Assembly: GCA_944320605.1 (NCBI GenBank)
Contig: CALUIE010000003.1
Location: 1-64,000 of the forward strand
Length of the DNA stretch: 64,000 nucleotides
Origin: an uncultured Phocaeicola sp.
GTDB taxonomy: Bacteria; Bacteroidota; Bacteroidia; Bacteroidales; Bacteroidaceae
Reading direction: 5' to 3'
Below the pieces are notes generated by a model, which was not told the origin of the DNA, did not search any database, and worked only from the letters and a program-made list of their open reading frames with translations. How positions within the stretch are numbered: the stretch's first letter is position 1; every line of letters begins with the position of its first letter. A program made the translations under genes and the position numbers. Shown in pieces: positions 28,855 to 38,117 of this stretch.

Positions 28855-30150
28855 ATGAATTATAAAGAGACACTTGAATATTTATACAATTCTACGCCTT
28901 TATTTCAGAATGTAGGCAAAGATGCTTATAAGGAAGGGCTTGATAATACAATAAAACTTGATACATACTTCGGACATCCACACAAAAAATTCAAGACGAT
29001 TCATATTGCAGGCACAAACGGAAAAGGTTCTTGTTCACATACAATAGCTGCCATTCTGCAATCTGCAGGGTATAAAACAGGTCTATACACATCACCTCAC
29101 TTGATTGATTTCAGAGAACGCATCAGAGTTAACGGGGAACCCATTGAAGAAGAATTTGTAACTAATTTTGTGACAAGCCATAAACATTTTTTTGAGCCAC
29201 TATATCCGTCTTTTTTTGAATTAACCACAGCCATGGCTTTTCTATATTTTGCTCAAAAAGAGGTAGATGTAGCTGTTATAGAAGTTGGGCTGGGCGGACG
29301 ACTTGACTGTACAAACATTATTACTCCTGATTTAAGCATAATCACAAACATAAGTTTAGACCATACACAGTTTTTAGGTAACACTCTTGCTGAAATAGCA
29401 AGAGAAAAGGCTGGTATAATAAAACATGGCGTACCTGTTGTTATAGGAGAATATACATCTGAAACCAAAAAGGTTTTTACTGACAAAGCCCAAAATACAG
29501 GTACGGAAATAATATTTGCTCAAGATAATGAGTTAGTAAAAAACGTATCAAAAGACAAAGAAGGTCATTTCATCTATCATACAGATGAAATAGAGAATCT
29601 TTATGGGGAACTTAACGGATATTGCCAATTAAAAAATACAAACACCATACTAAATGCAATAAAAAAATTAAAAGAAACAGGATACAACATTACCCATAAA
29701 GACATAATAAATGGATTTAAGAATGTATGCGGACTAACAGGTCTTATGGGAAGATGGCAAAAACTGGAAGAAAAGCCAACGCTAATATGCGACACCGGAC
29801 ACAACACCGGAGGAATGAAGTATATTGTAGAACAATTATCAAACATGAAATACGAACAGTTACATATCATAATAGGTATGGTTAACGACAAAGACATAAA
29901 TGGAGTAATATCAATGTTACCCCAAAATGCAATATATTACTTTACTCAGGCTTCTGTAAAAAGAGCATTAGCCGCAAACGAAATAAAAGCCATCGGAAAC
30001 AGGCATGGACTCCAAGGCGAAGCATACGATTGTGTTAAAAACGCTCTTCTGGCTGCAAAAGAACAAGCTAACGAAAATGATATGATATTTGTTGGAGGAA
30101 GTACTTTTATCGTATCAGACCTTATTGTATTATACAAAAATCATAAATAA
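28855..30150 (+). CDS. folC: Folylpolyglutamate/dihydrofolate synthase
   Basis: 431 residues from the ATG of MNYKETLEYLYN. An earlier in-frame ATG (28819) lies upstream of a promoter-like box GATATTTG (28824-28831), so I prefer the later start. The P-loop is HIAGTNGKGSCSHT. EVGLGGRLDCTN and ISLDHTQFLGNT are FolC/Mur-ligase signatures. C-terminal ligase domain includes ICDTGHNTGG. Adds glutamates to folates. Divergent from the kinase gene. Confidence 0.95.
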   Translation: MNYKETLEYLYNSTPLFQNVGKDAYKEGLDNTIKLDTYFGHPHKKFKTIHIAGTNGKGSCSHTIAAILQSAGYKTGLYTSPHLIDFRERIRVNGEPIEEEFVTNFVTSHKHFFEPLYPSFFELTTAMAFLYFAQKEVDVAVIEVGLGGRLDCTNIITPDLSIITNISLDHTQFLGNTLAEIAREKAGIIKHGVPVVIGEYTSETKKVFTDKAQNTGTEIIFAQDNELVKNVSKDKEGHFIYHTDEIENLYGELNGYCQLKNTNTILNAIKKLKETGYNITHKDIINGFKNVCGLTGLMGRWQKLEEKPTLICDTGHNTGGMKYIVEQLSNMKYEQLHIIIGMVNDKDINGVISMLPQNAIYYFTQASVKRALAANEIKAIGNRHGLQGEAYDCVKNALLAAKEQANENDMIFVGGSTFIVSDLIVLYKNHK

Positions 30151-30203
30151 GCAAAATAACAACGTTTATAAATATAAACGCGACTTCTTTTTCGCAAAAA
30201 AAG

Positions 30204-30235
30204 TTTGGGTATTTTAAATAAAATCTTTTTATTTG
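30204..30235 (+). promoter_or_regulatory. galM: Galactose operon promoter
   Basis: TTTG at 30204-30207, 20 nt, then TTtaTTTG at 30228-30235 (one mismatch to TAnnTTTG). Start expected near 30242, about 38 nt before the galM ATG. Confidence 0.65.
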
Positions 30236-30279
30236 CACAACAAAACAATTAATGTGTAAATAGAAAGATTTTTTAATAT

Positions 30280-31374
30280 ATGGACAACACATTTTACCAT
30301 GAAAACAATTTAAGTGGTCTTAAAAAAGAAGATTTCAGAAAAAAGATAGACGGAAAAGATACAGACTTGTTTATCTTGTCAAACGAAAAAGGGGCGGAAA
30401 TTGCAGTTACCAACTATGGTGGTGCTATATTGACGATTATGGTACCTGACAAGAACGGTAAGATAGATAATGTTATACAAAGTCACGACAATATTGATAG
30501 TGTAATCAACAGTCCAGAACCGTTTTTAAGTACACTTATAGGAAGATACGGTAACAGAATAGCCAAAGGAAAATTCAAATTAGACGGTAAAGAATACAGT
30601 CTTACCATAAACAACGGTCCAAACTCTTTACATGGAGGTCCTACAGGCTACCATTCACGCGTATGGGATGCAGAGCAAACAAGTAAACAGAGTCTTACAT
30701 TACATTACTTATCAAAAGATGGTGAAGAAGGCTTTCCGGGGAATCTTGATATAACTGTAATTTACACTCTTTCGGACGATAACGAATTAATAATAACATA
30801 TACGGCCATTACAGATAAAAAGACTTTAGTAAACCTGACTCATCATGCTTTCTTTAGTTTATCCGGAGTAAATACCCCTACTCCATCTGTAGAAAACAAT
30901 ATTCTTACTATAAATGCAGACTTTTATACTCCAATAGACGAAGTGTCAATACCTACCGGAGAGATATGCAAAGTTGAAGGAACTCCAATGGACTTCAGGA
31001 CTCCGCAAACAGTTGGAAGCAGAATCAACGATAAGTTCCAACAATTAATTTACGGTGCCGGATACGATCATTGTTACGTTCTCAATAAAGAAGAACAAGG
31101 TTCTTTATCTTTTGCAGCCAAGTGTGTAGAACCAATTAGTGGCAGAAGTATAGAAGTTTATACAACAGAACCGGGAATACAGTTATATACAGCCAATTGG
31201 CATAATGGTTTCAGTGGTTATCACGGTGCAACATTCCCGGCCAGAAGTGCTATATGTTTTGAGGCACAACATTTTCCAGATACACCTAATAAATGCCATT
31301 TCCCGACAGCAATACTTTCACCTGATGAGACTTATCATCAAGTGACAATTTACAAATTCGGAATTGAAAAATAA
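30280..31374 (+). CDS. galM: Aldose 1-epimerase (mutarotase)
   Basis: 364 residues. Converts beta- to alpha-galactose ahead of galactokinase. Signatures: VTNYGGAILTIMVPD, IGRYGNRIAKGKF, NNGPNSLHGGPTGYHSRVW (the catalytic His region), LTHHAFFSLSG, and the late FEAQHFPDTPNK. No signal peptide, so cytoplasmic. First gene of galM-transporter-galK, 40 nt before the transporter. Confidence 0.95.
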   Translation: MDNTFYHENNLSGLKKEDFRKKIDGKDTDLFILSNEKGAEIAVTNYGGAILTIMVPDKNGKIDNVIQSHDNIDSVINSPEPFLSTLIGRYGNRIAKGKFKLDGKEYSLTINNGPNSLHGGPTGYHSRVWDAEQTSKQSLTLHYLSKDGEEGFPGNLDITVIYTLSDDNELIITYTAITDKKTLVNLTHHAFFSLSGVNTPTPSVENNILTINADFYTPIDEVSIPTGEICKVEGTPMDFRTPQTVGSRINDKFQQLIYGAGYDHCYVLNKEEQGSLSFAAKCVEPISGRSIEVYTTEPGIQLYTANWHNGFSGYHGATFPARSAICFEAQHFPDTPNKCHFPTAILSPDETYHQVTIYKFGIEK

Positions 31375-31414
31375 ACAAACCTAATAATTAATCATTTTAT
31401 CTCTTAATCAAATT

Positions 31415-32725
31415 ATGAACCAACAAAAACAAAACGGTAAATTCATTGCAATCATTACCATGATATTCCTCTTTGGTATGATTGCTTTCGTAACCAATCT
31501 TGCCGCCCCAATGGGTATCGTATTGAAAAATCAGTTTTCTGTGTCAAATGCCCTTGGCATGTTAGGTAACCTTGGCAATTTTATTGCATACGCAGTAATG
31601 GGTATTCCAAGTGGAATATTATTAACGAAAGTGGGATACAAAAAGACAGCCCTAATTGCAGTAGCTATAGGTTTTATAGGTGTAGGCGTACAATATCTTT
31701 CAGGACACGCATCACCTGAATCAGCATTTGCGGTTTATTTGGTAGGTGCTTTCATATCAGGTTTCTCAATGTGTCTGCTCAACACTGTTGTAAATCCGAT
31801 GCTTAACAAACTTGGTGGCGAAGGAAACAAAGGAAACCAGCTTATCCAGATCGGTGGTTCATTCAACTCTGTTATGGCTACTATCACTCCGATGTTTGTC
31901 GGTATTCTAATTGCCGGTTCAGTAGAAAAAGCCACAATCTCACAGATATTCCCTGTAATGTACACTGCAATGGCTGTATTTGCATTAGCATTCATTGTAT
32001 TGCTGTTCGTCAATATACCAGAGCCGGCAGCAGCCAAGACAAGTGAACCTATTGGTAACCTGATGAAAGGCGTATTACGTTTCCGCCACTTCGTATTGGG
32101 AGCGATAGCAATCTTCGTATATGTAGGTATTGAAGTTGGTGTTCCTGGAACACTTAACCTATTCCTTACAGAAGAGACTGTCAAAGGAGGTGCAGGTATA
32201 AATACAACAATAGCCGGTTTCGTAGTAGGTACATACTGGTTGCTAATGCTCGTGGGTCGTTTAGCCGGTGCATCTTTAGGTGCAAAAATCTCAAGTCGTG
32301 CAATGATGATATTCACTTCAGGTTTAGGATTACTTCTTGTACTCCTTGCGATATTCTCTTCAACACAAACAATGGTTGACCTTCCTGTTTTGCAACAAAG
32401 TGCAACCGGCAGTTTGTCATTCGGATTGGCAAAAGTACCTGTAAATGCAATGTATCTTGTTCTTGTAGGTATATGTACTTCAATAATGTGGGGCAGTATC
32501 TTCAATTTGGCGGTCGAAGGATTGGGTAAATACATGGCAGCAGCTTCAGGCTTGTTTATGGTCTTGGTTTGCGGTGGTGGTATTCTTCCGCTTATTCAAG
32601 GTTTGGTAGCAGATATAGCAGGATTTATGAACAGCTATTGGGTTATTGTACTTGCCCTTGCTTACCTGCTCTTCTACGGTCTCATTGGATGCAAAAATGT
32701 AAATAAAGATATTCCTGTTGAATAA
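31415..32725 (+). CDS. MFS sugar transporter (FucP/GluP type, probably galactose/glucose)
   Basis: 436 residues with about 12 membrane helices. The first helix reads IAIITMIFLFGMIAFVTNLA, followed by a loop-2 region with GNFIAYAVMGIPSGIL as in the FHS branch of sugar:H+ symporters. Its place between galM and galK makes galactose the likely substrate. A long frame on the opposite strand is a codon-bias shadow. Confidence 0.9.
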   Translation: MNQQKQNGKFIAIITMIFLFGMIAFVTNLAAPMGIVLKNQFSVSNALGMLGNLGNFIAYAVMGIPSGILLTKVGYKKTALIAVAIGFIGVGVQYLSGHASPESAFAVYLVGAFISGFSMCLLNTVVNPMLNKLGGEGNKGNQLIQIGGSFNSVMATITPMFVGILIAGSVEKATISQIFPVMYTAMAVFALAFIVLLFVNIPEPAAAKTSEPIGNLMKGVLRFRHFVLGAIAIFVYVGIEVGVPGTLNLFLTEETVKGGAGINTTIAGFVVGTYWLLMLVGRLAGASLGAKISSRAMMIFTSGLGLLLVLLAIFSSTQTMVDLPVLQQSATGSLSFGLAKVPVNAMYLVLVGICTSIMWGSIFNLAVEGLGKYMAAASGLFMVLVCGGGILPLIQGLVADIAGFMNSYWVIVLALAYLLFYGLIGCKNVNKDIPVE

Positions 32726-32731
32726 TTAACA

Positions 32732-32774
32732 AAAATCATGATAGTATAATTCAATATTGTACTATCATGATTTT
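32732..32774 (+). terminator. Intercistronic stem-loop between transporter and galK
   Basis: A perfect 15-bp stem (32732-32746 with 32760-32774) with a 13-nt loop and only a short T run. Inside the operon it may cause partial termination or protect the upstream mRNA 3' end. Confidence 0.65.
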
Positions 32775-32803
32775 ATTATATTAACCTTTTAATATTTATA
32801 ATC

Positions 32804-33958
32804 ATGGACATAGAATTTGTAAGAAGCCGCTTTATCAAGCATTTTGACGGTACTACTGGCTCAATATATGCCTCACCGGGACGTATTAATCTTATAGGAG
32901 AACACACAGACTATAATGGTGGATTTGTTTTCCCTGGTGCTGTTGACAAAGGTATGATGGCTGAAATCAAGCCTAACGGTACAAATAAGGTTTGTGCCTA
33001 CTCTATTGACCTTAAAGATTACGTTGAATTCGGATTGAACGAGGAAGACGCTCCTTCAGCAAGTTGGGCACGATACATCTTTGGTGTGTGCCGCGAAATG
33101 ATCAAACGTGGTGTTGACGTCAAAGGTTTCAATACAGCTTTTGCAGGAGATGTTCCTCTTGGTGCCGGTATGTCATCATCAGCGGCTTTGGAATCAACAT
33201 ACGCTTTCGCCATTAACGACCTGTTTGGTGAAAACAAAATCGATAAATTTGAACTTGCAAAAGTTGGTCAGGCTACAGAACACAATTATTGCGGTGTAAA
33301 ATGTGGTATCATGGACCAGTTCGCATCAGTATTCGGTAAAGAAGGCAGCCTTATACGTCTTGATTGCCGCTCATTGGAATACCAATACTTCCCATTCAAA
33401 CCGGAAGGTTACAGACTGGTGCTTGTAGATTCTGTAGTTAAGCACGAATTGGCGTCATCGGCATATAACAAACGTCGCCAGAGTTGTGAAAATGTTGTTG
33501 CAGCAATAAAGAAAACTCATCCAAATGTAGAATTCCTTCGTGACTGTACAATGGATATGTTAAATGCCGTAAAGAACGAAGTATCTGAAGAAGATTACAA
33601 ACGTGCTGAATACGTAATTGAAGAGATTCAGAGAGTTCTTGACGTTTGCGACGCTCTCGAAAAAGGCGATTATGAAACTGTAGGACAAAAGATGTACGAA
33701 ACTCACCATGGTATGAGCAAGTTGTACGAGGTAAGCTGTGAAGAACTTGATTTCTTAAACGACATAGCATTCGACTGCGGAGTTACCGGTTCAAGAGTAA
33801 TGGGTGGTGGCTTCGGCGGATGTACAATAAACCTCGTTAAAAATGAATTATATGAAACATTCATAACTACAGCAAAAGAACGTTTCAAAGAAAAATTCGG
33901 TCGTAGTCCTAAAGTTTACGATGTGGTTATCGGTGATGGTTCCCGCAAAATATGTTAA
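32804..33958 (+). CDS. galK: Galactokinase
   Basis: 384 residues, GHMP kinase. The galactokinase signature is near the start (GRINLIGEHTDYNGGFVFPG). The ATP loop is VPLGAGMSSSAALE and the third motif is VMGGGFGGCT. The catalytic Asp region is CGVKCGIMDQFASVFG. Phosphorylates galactose imported by the upstream transporter. Last gene of the operon; no galT or galE is visible nearby, so the rest of the Leloir route must be elsewhere. Confidence 0.97.
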   Translation: MDIEFVRSRFIKHFDGTTGSIYASPGRINLIGEHTDYNGGFVFPGAVDKGMMAEIKPNGTNKVCAYSIDLKDYVEFGLNEEDAPSASWARYIFGVCREMIKRGVDVKGFNTAFAGDVPLGAGMSSSAALESTYAFAINDLFGENKIDKFELAKVGQATEHNYCGVKCGIMDQFASVFGKEGSLIRLDCRSLEYQYFPFKPEGYRLVLVDSVVKHELASSAYNKRRQSCENVVAAIKKTHPNVEFLRDCTMDMLNAVKNEVSEEDYKRAEYVIEEIQRVLDVCDALEKGDYETVGQKMYETHHGMSKLYEVSCEELDFLNDIAFDCGVTGSRVMGGGFGGCTINLVKNELYETFITTAKERFKEKFGRSPKVYDVVIGDGSRKIC

Positions 33959-33983
33959 TACATAATAATTGCAAACTTCATAG

Positions 33984-34018
33984 AAAAAGAGTCTCATATC
34001 TACTGGGACTCTTTTTTA
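33984..34018 (+). terminator. galK terminator
   Basis: AAAAAGAGTC (33984-33993) pairs with GACTCTTTTTT (34007-34017); the right arm runs into the T tract. It lies 26 nt after the galK stop. Confidence 0.93.
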
Positions 34019-34144
34019 TTATATAAAGTGTACAATAATTTTAAAGTCTGAAAAACCACTTTATTTTTCATAAAAAAACTGTAGAGTGTAACATCTTAGA
34101 TATATATTTCCTATCTTTGGAAGGATAATAAAAAATAAAATAAG

Positions 34145-34786
34145 ATGAACCTTATATTCTACATAATCATTTTTATTATATTCCCAATAAACATTATATC
34201 ACAGAATACGGAAAATATATCATTAAAAGACTCCATATACAAAACCGACAACATAATTCATTCAGAAATTAAAAACGATTCATTGGAGACAAAGTTGTTT
34301 TCCCCTATTACAATATCAGAACCATTCGGAATGTATGGTATAAGTCCATTCTCATACAACTATGCCAGTTGGGAACTTCATAAAGGATTCAATGCCTCGT
34401 TAGGTATGCATGTCACATTCAGTCCTTCAAAATATGCGCCATCCGGTGTAGGTTTCGGACAGGACGCAGCTTTTATGTACGCATTACCTATCAATAATAG
34501 ATTCAGTGTAGCTGCCGGACTATATGCAACAAACATGAACTGGGGATTTATCAACTACAGAAATATAGGGATATCAGGAGTTGCCGCATTCAAGTTAAAC
34601 GATAAAATTACACTCTATGGATATGGTAACAAATCATTGATGCCTAAACGTTCTCCACTCTATTATCCACTACCAAACTTTTCTCCTGATAAATTAGGAG
34701 GAATGATAAACTTCAAATTAGGTGAAAGTTCGTCTATCAGCTTTGGGATAGAAGGTATTAAAGGTTATGGACCATACTATTGGTAA
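34145..34786 (+). CDS. Hypothetical exported protein, probable small beta-barrel
   Basis: 213 residues with a signal peptide (FIIFPINIISQ). The body is rich in Gly and aromatic residues in alternating strands (GMYGISPFSYNYASW; AAGLYATNMNWGFINYRNIG), typical of outer-membrane barrels. I recognise no family. Own promoter region upstream, with TAtcTTTG at 34111-34118. The 22-bp repeat cluster follows it. Confidence 0.7.
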   Translation: MNLIFYIIIFIIFPINIISQNTENISLKDSIYKTDNIIHSEIKNDSLETKLFSPITISEPFGMYGISPFSYNYASWELHKGFNASLGMHVTFSPSKYAPSGVGFGQDAAFMYALPINNRFSVAAGLYATNMNWGFINYRNIGISGVAAFKLNDKITLYGYGNKSLMPKRSPLYYPLPNFSPDKLGGMINFKLGESSSISFGIEGIKGYGPYYW

Positions 34787-34813
34787 TACTTGTCTGTGAC
34801 ATGATTTTTTGGG

Positions 34814-34899
34814 TGCCGACCATAGTCGGCAGCACTGCTGACTATAGTGGGAAGCATTGCCGACTATAGTAGGCAGCATTGTTGACTATAGTCAGCACC
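34814..34899. repeat. Tandem 22-bp palindromic repeat, locus 1 (4 units)
   Basis: Four consecutive units at 34814-34835, 34836-34857, 34858-34879 and 34880-34899 (last shortened). Consensus about TGCCGACTATAGTcGGCAGCA. Each unit is itself a near-palindrome (unit 1 stem GCCGAC/GTCGGC; unit 4 TGACTATAGTCA). Intergenic, between the hypothetical barrel gene and a MATE gene. The same family occurs at 55698-55761. No T run follows, so it is not a simple terminator. Confidence 0.85.
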
Positions 34900-35008
34900 A
34901 AAAGGAATCAAAACCAAGACCATATAATGTGTTAACTTTTGAAACTTAATACACTAAGAGATAAAAAAATCCTAACTTTGCACCTTGAAAAGAAACATCA
35001 AAAAATAT

Positions 35009-36361
35009 ATGTCACAAAAAGTAACTGCAACTGAACTTGGAACCGAACCTATCGGTAAACTTCTTATGCAATACGCTGTCCCTGCAATTATTGCCATGAC
35101 GGCATCATCCCTATACAATATGGTGGACAGTATCTTCATCGGTCATGGAGTTGGTCCGATGGCTATTTCAGGACTTGCCATAACATTTCCTCTAATGAAC
35201 CTTGCCGCAGCGTTCGGCTCTCTTGTTGGTGTAGGTGCATCTACCTTAGTATCTGTAAAATTAGGACAAAAAGATTATTCTTCGGCACAACACATATTAG
35301 GTAATGTTGTATCGCTAAATGTAATCATGGGTATATTGTTTACAATAATAACACTCATGTTTCTTGATCCTATACTATACTTTTTTGGCGCGAGCGAAGC
35401 TACAATACCATACGCCAGAGACTATATGGTAATTATCTTATTAGGTAATGCCGTTACTCATTTATACTTAGGATTAAACTCTGTTCTCCGTTCTGCCGGA
35501 CATCCTCAGAAGGCTATGGTAGCAACCATATTAACCGTGGTTATAAATACCATACTTGACCCTCTGTTCATTTATGGCTTTGATATGGGAATAAAAGGAG
35601 CTGCGGTTGCCACGATACTGGCACAAATAATCTCATTGATTTGGCTCATAAAGATATTCAGCAACAAAAATGAACTTCTACACTTCAAACGTGGAATATA
35701 CAAACTTCATGGAAATCTGGTATCAAATATCATTGGCATCGGTATGGCTCCATTCCTCATGAACCTAGCCTCGTGTTTTATAGTTATCCTTATCAATAAG
35801 GGGTTGAAACTATATGATGGCGATCTCGCCATAGGCGCATTTGGTATAGTAAACAGAATAGTCTTCCTGTTCGTTATGATTGTAATGGGTCTAAACCAAG
35901 GAATGCAACCAATTGCCGGATACAATTTTGGCGCACAACAATACCACCGTGTAAACCATGTCATGAAACTGACAGTCATAGCAGCCACCATAATAACCAC
36001 CTCCGGATTTATTGTAGGAGAGTTCATTCCAAAACTTGCAGTGTCAGCCTTCACAACAGATGAGACATTGGTAAATCTTTCTGCCAACGGATTAAGAATT
36101 GTTGTGATGTTTTTCCCTATAATAGGATTCCAGATGGTTACATCCAATTTCTTCCAAAGTATAGGTATGGCACGCAAAGCTATTATTCTATCATTGAGTC
36201 GTCAGGTTTTGATACTTATACCATGCCTGTTTATTCTTCCATTATTCTTCGGATCACACGGTGTATGGATAAGTATGCCGATATCTGACCTTGCAGCAAG
36301 TGTTTTGGCTGCAATTATGTTATACAGGCAGTTTGATAAATTCAGGAAACATAATGCATAA
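35009..36361 (+). CDS. MATE-family multidrug efflux transporter
   Basis: 450 residues from the ATG of MSQKVTATELG, about 12 membrane helices in two homologous halves. Segments such as SLYNMVDSIFIGHGVGP and GLNQGMQPIAGYNFGAQQYH are typical of MATE proteins, which export cationic drugs against Na+ or H+. A TAacTTTG box at 34973-34980 is a plausible promoter and rules out the upstream TTG start. Substrate unknown. Confidence 0.92.
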   Translation: MSQKVTATELGTEPIGKLLMQYAVPAIIAMTASSLYNMVDSIFIGHGVGPMAISGLAITFPLMNLAAAFGSLVGVGASTLVSVKLGQKDYSSAQHILGNVVSLNVIMGILFTIITLMFLDPILYFFGASEATIPYARDYMVIILLGNAVTHLYLGLNSVLRSAGHPQKAMVATILTVVINTILDPLFIYGFDMGIKGAAVATILAQIISLIWLIKIFSNKNELLHFKRGIYKLHGNLVSNIIGIGMAPFLMNLASCFIVILINKGLKLYDGDLAIGAFGIVNRIVFLFVMIVMGLNQGMQPIAGYNFGAQQYHRVNHVMKLTVIAATIITTSGFIVGEFIPKLAVSAFTTDETLVNLSANGLRIVVMFFPIIGFQMVTSNFFQSIGMARKAIILSLSRQVLILIPCLFILPLFFGSHGVWISMPISDLAASVLAAIMLYRQFDKFRKHNA

Positions 36362-36438
36362 GTATAACGTAAATACATTTTGATTTTTAATTCAGAAGAA
36401 TTATATTTGTAGAAAGGCAATTTAAAAATCTTACAACC

Positions 36439-37068
36439 ATGAAAGATAATTTTGTAATAAACCTTGGACGTCAGCTGGGCAGCGGCGGAAGAGAGATAGG
36501 CGAGAAATTAGCAAAAGAACTAAATATAGCTTTTTACGACAAGGAACTGATAAATCTGGCTTCAAAAGAAAGCGGCTTATGCCGTGAGTTCTTTGAACAG
36601 GCCGATGAAAAAGCGTCTAAAACAATCTTGGGTGGATTATTCGGCTCAAGGTTTCCTTTCCTTACTGAAGGAGCATATCCGTATAACTCATACTTAAGTA
36701 ATGACTCGCTTTTCAAGATTCAAAGTGATGTTATAAGAGACTTGGCCGAAAAACAATCATGTCTTTTCGTTGGACGTTGTGCCGATTACATCCTACGCGA
36801 CCATCCAAGGTGTGCCAACGTATTCATATCCTCATCGCCTGAAGCACGAGTTGAACGACTAATGTCCACCCTTGAAATATCTGCCGAGGAAGCAGAAGAA
36901 CTTATGGAAAAGGCTGACAAGAAACGTTCTTCTTACTATAACTATTATAGCTACAAGACATGGGGAGCCGCCGCGACATATCATCTTTGTGTTGATTCCT
37001 CAGTACTTGGTATAAATGGTACCGTAGAATTTGTTAAAGAATTTGTAAGCAAGAAACTTAATCTTTGA
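36439..37068 (+). CDS. Cytidylate kinase-like family protein
   Basis: 209 residues. A P-loop-like start (INLGRQLGSGGREIGEKLAK) and CLFVGRCADYIL place it in the cytidylate-kinase-like (AAA_26) family. These proteins are common in gut Bacteroidetes and Firmicutes, often beside MATE pumps; true CMP kinase activity is not shown. Length is normal. It converges with the AraC gene. Confidence 0.85.
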   Translation: MKDNFVINLGRQLGSGGREIGEKLAKELNIAFYDKELINLASKESGLCREFFEQADEKASKTILGGLFGSRFPFLTEGAYPYNSYLSNDSLFKIQSDVIRDLAEKQSCLFVGRCADYILRDHPRCANVFISSSPEARVERLMSTLEISAEEAEELMEKADKKRSSYYNYYSYKTWGAAATYHLCVDSSVLGINGTVEFVKEFVSKKLNL

Positions 37069-37083
37069 TATATTAATATTCAC

Positions 37084-37122
37084 TCAGCCATAAAGCAATC
37101 ATCGCTCTATGGCTGATTTTTT
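37084..37122. terminator. Terminator between kinase-like gene and araC-type gene
   Basis: TCAGCCATA (37084-37092) pairs with TATGGCTGA (37108-37116), then TTTTTT on +. It overlaps the last codons of the convergent AraC gene. Confidence 0.9.
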
Positions 37123-37935
37123 ATTATCCATAACCTCCTTCTCATAAAGTCCTGGCGAAGTCCCCGTTATCTGCTTAAACACACGATTGAAATTATTTGG
37201 TGTACTGAATCCTGTTTCGTATGCTATCTGTTGCATTGTTTTCCCACCATCAGAAAATAATTCTATGGCACGGTTGATTCTATGACGATTGATAAACGAA
37301 TTGTATCTTATTCCTGAATTATGCAACAATCGACTCAAGTTCCTTACTGAAATATTAAAATTATCAGCTACCTGCTCAATCTTAAGATTCTCATAAGCAT
37401 GTTCACGCATATAGCATAGTACAGGATATAATCTATGATCATTAGGTATTGACATAGTCTTCAACAAAAAATCTACCTTATAACTCAATATTGGCAGAAG
37501 ATTGAAAAAACCGATTGCAAAATCAAACAATACACTGTTTTCATTTCCATCTATACAATTTCCGCACGAAGCCAAATATTTAATATTCTCACAAATTACA
37601 GAATTTGAGTTGTATATGCAGAAAGATGAAGTACGTATTTTTTCAGATTGCCAGATAGGCGAAAAATAGAATATTACCAACGATACCTGACGGTTATTGC
37701 TGTTTATCTCATGGACAACATTATCCGGTATCCAGGCAATATGTTTTTCAGGAACAAAATATGAGTCATTCTCTATTTGTATATGCAGTGTTCCGGACAG
37801 AGTATATATTATCTGATACTTTTCATGTACATGGGCATGGAGGGATATTTCCTCCCAACCGGTCTTCTTTATCAGAATATCATTTTCCGATGAAGAATTC
37901 AGTAAACTTATATAATCTTTCTGCTCCTGATTCAT
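37099..37935 (-). CDS. AraC-family transcriptional regulator
   Basis: 278 residues. The N-terminal cupin-type sensor domain includes LHAHVHEKYQIIYTLSGTLH. The C-terminal pair of helix-turn-helix motifs (about 175-270) includes LKIEQVADNFNISVRNLSRL and the signature QIAYETGFSTPNNFNRVFKQ. It is divergent from the efflux operon starting at 38118 and probably regulates it; such AraC-efflux pairs are common in Bacteroides. Confidence 0.92.
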   Translation of the reverse strand: MNQEQKDYISLLNSSSENDILIKKTGWEEISLHAHVHEKYQIIYTLSGTLHIQIENDSYFVPEKHIAWIPDNVVHEINSNNRQVSLVIFYFSPIWQSEKIRTSSFCIYNSNSVICENIKYLASCGNCIDGNENSVLFDFAIGFFNLLPILSYKVDFLLKTMSIPNDHRLYPVLCYMREHAYENLKIEQVADNFNISVRNLSRLLHNSGIRYNSFINRHRINRAIELFSDGGKTMQQIAYETGFSTPNNFNRVFKQITGTSPGLYEKEVMDNKKSAIER

Positions 37936-38117
37936 AACCTACAGATTTTGGCTTAAAATGATAATCTTATTGCATAATTTGAAAATTCAGAACAAATTTA
38001 ATCAATTAATTTTGCACATTCAAATAAAAAACGTCTGTAAAGACTTTATTATTATATTTTCAATTGCTTGGAGAAGCATTTCATTACGATAGGTATATAA
38101 AAGGTAAAAAGGAAAAG

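Noticed and set aside
31735..32535. 266-codon frame antisense to the sugar transporter
   Set aside because: Mirror of codon bias in a membrane-protein gene; no start context and no recognisable protein.
36439..37068. Calling this gene cmk
   Set aside because: It belongs to the cytidylate-kinase-like family, which is distinct from true Cmk; activity is unproven.
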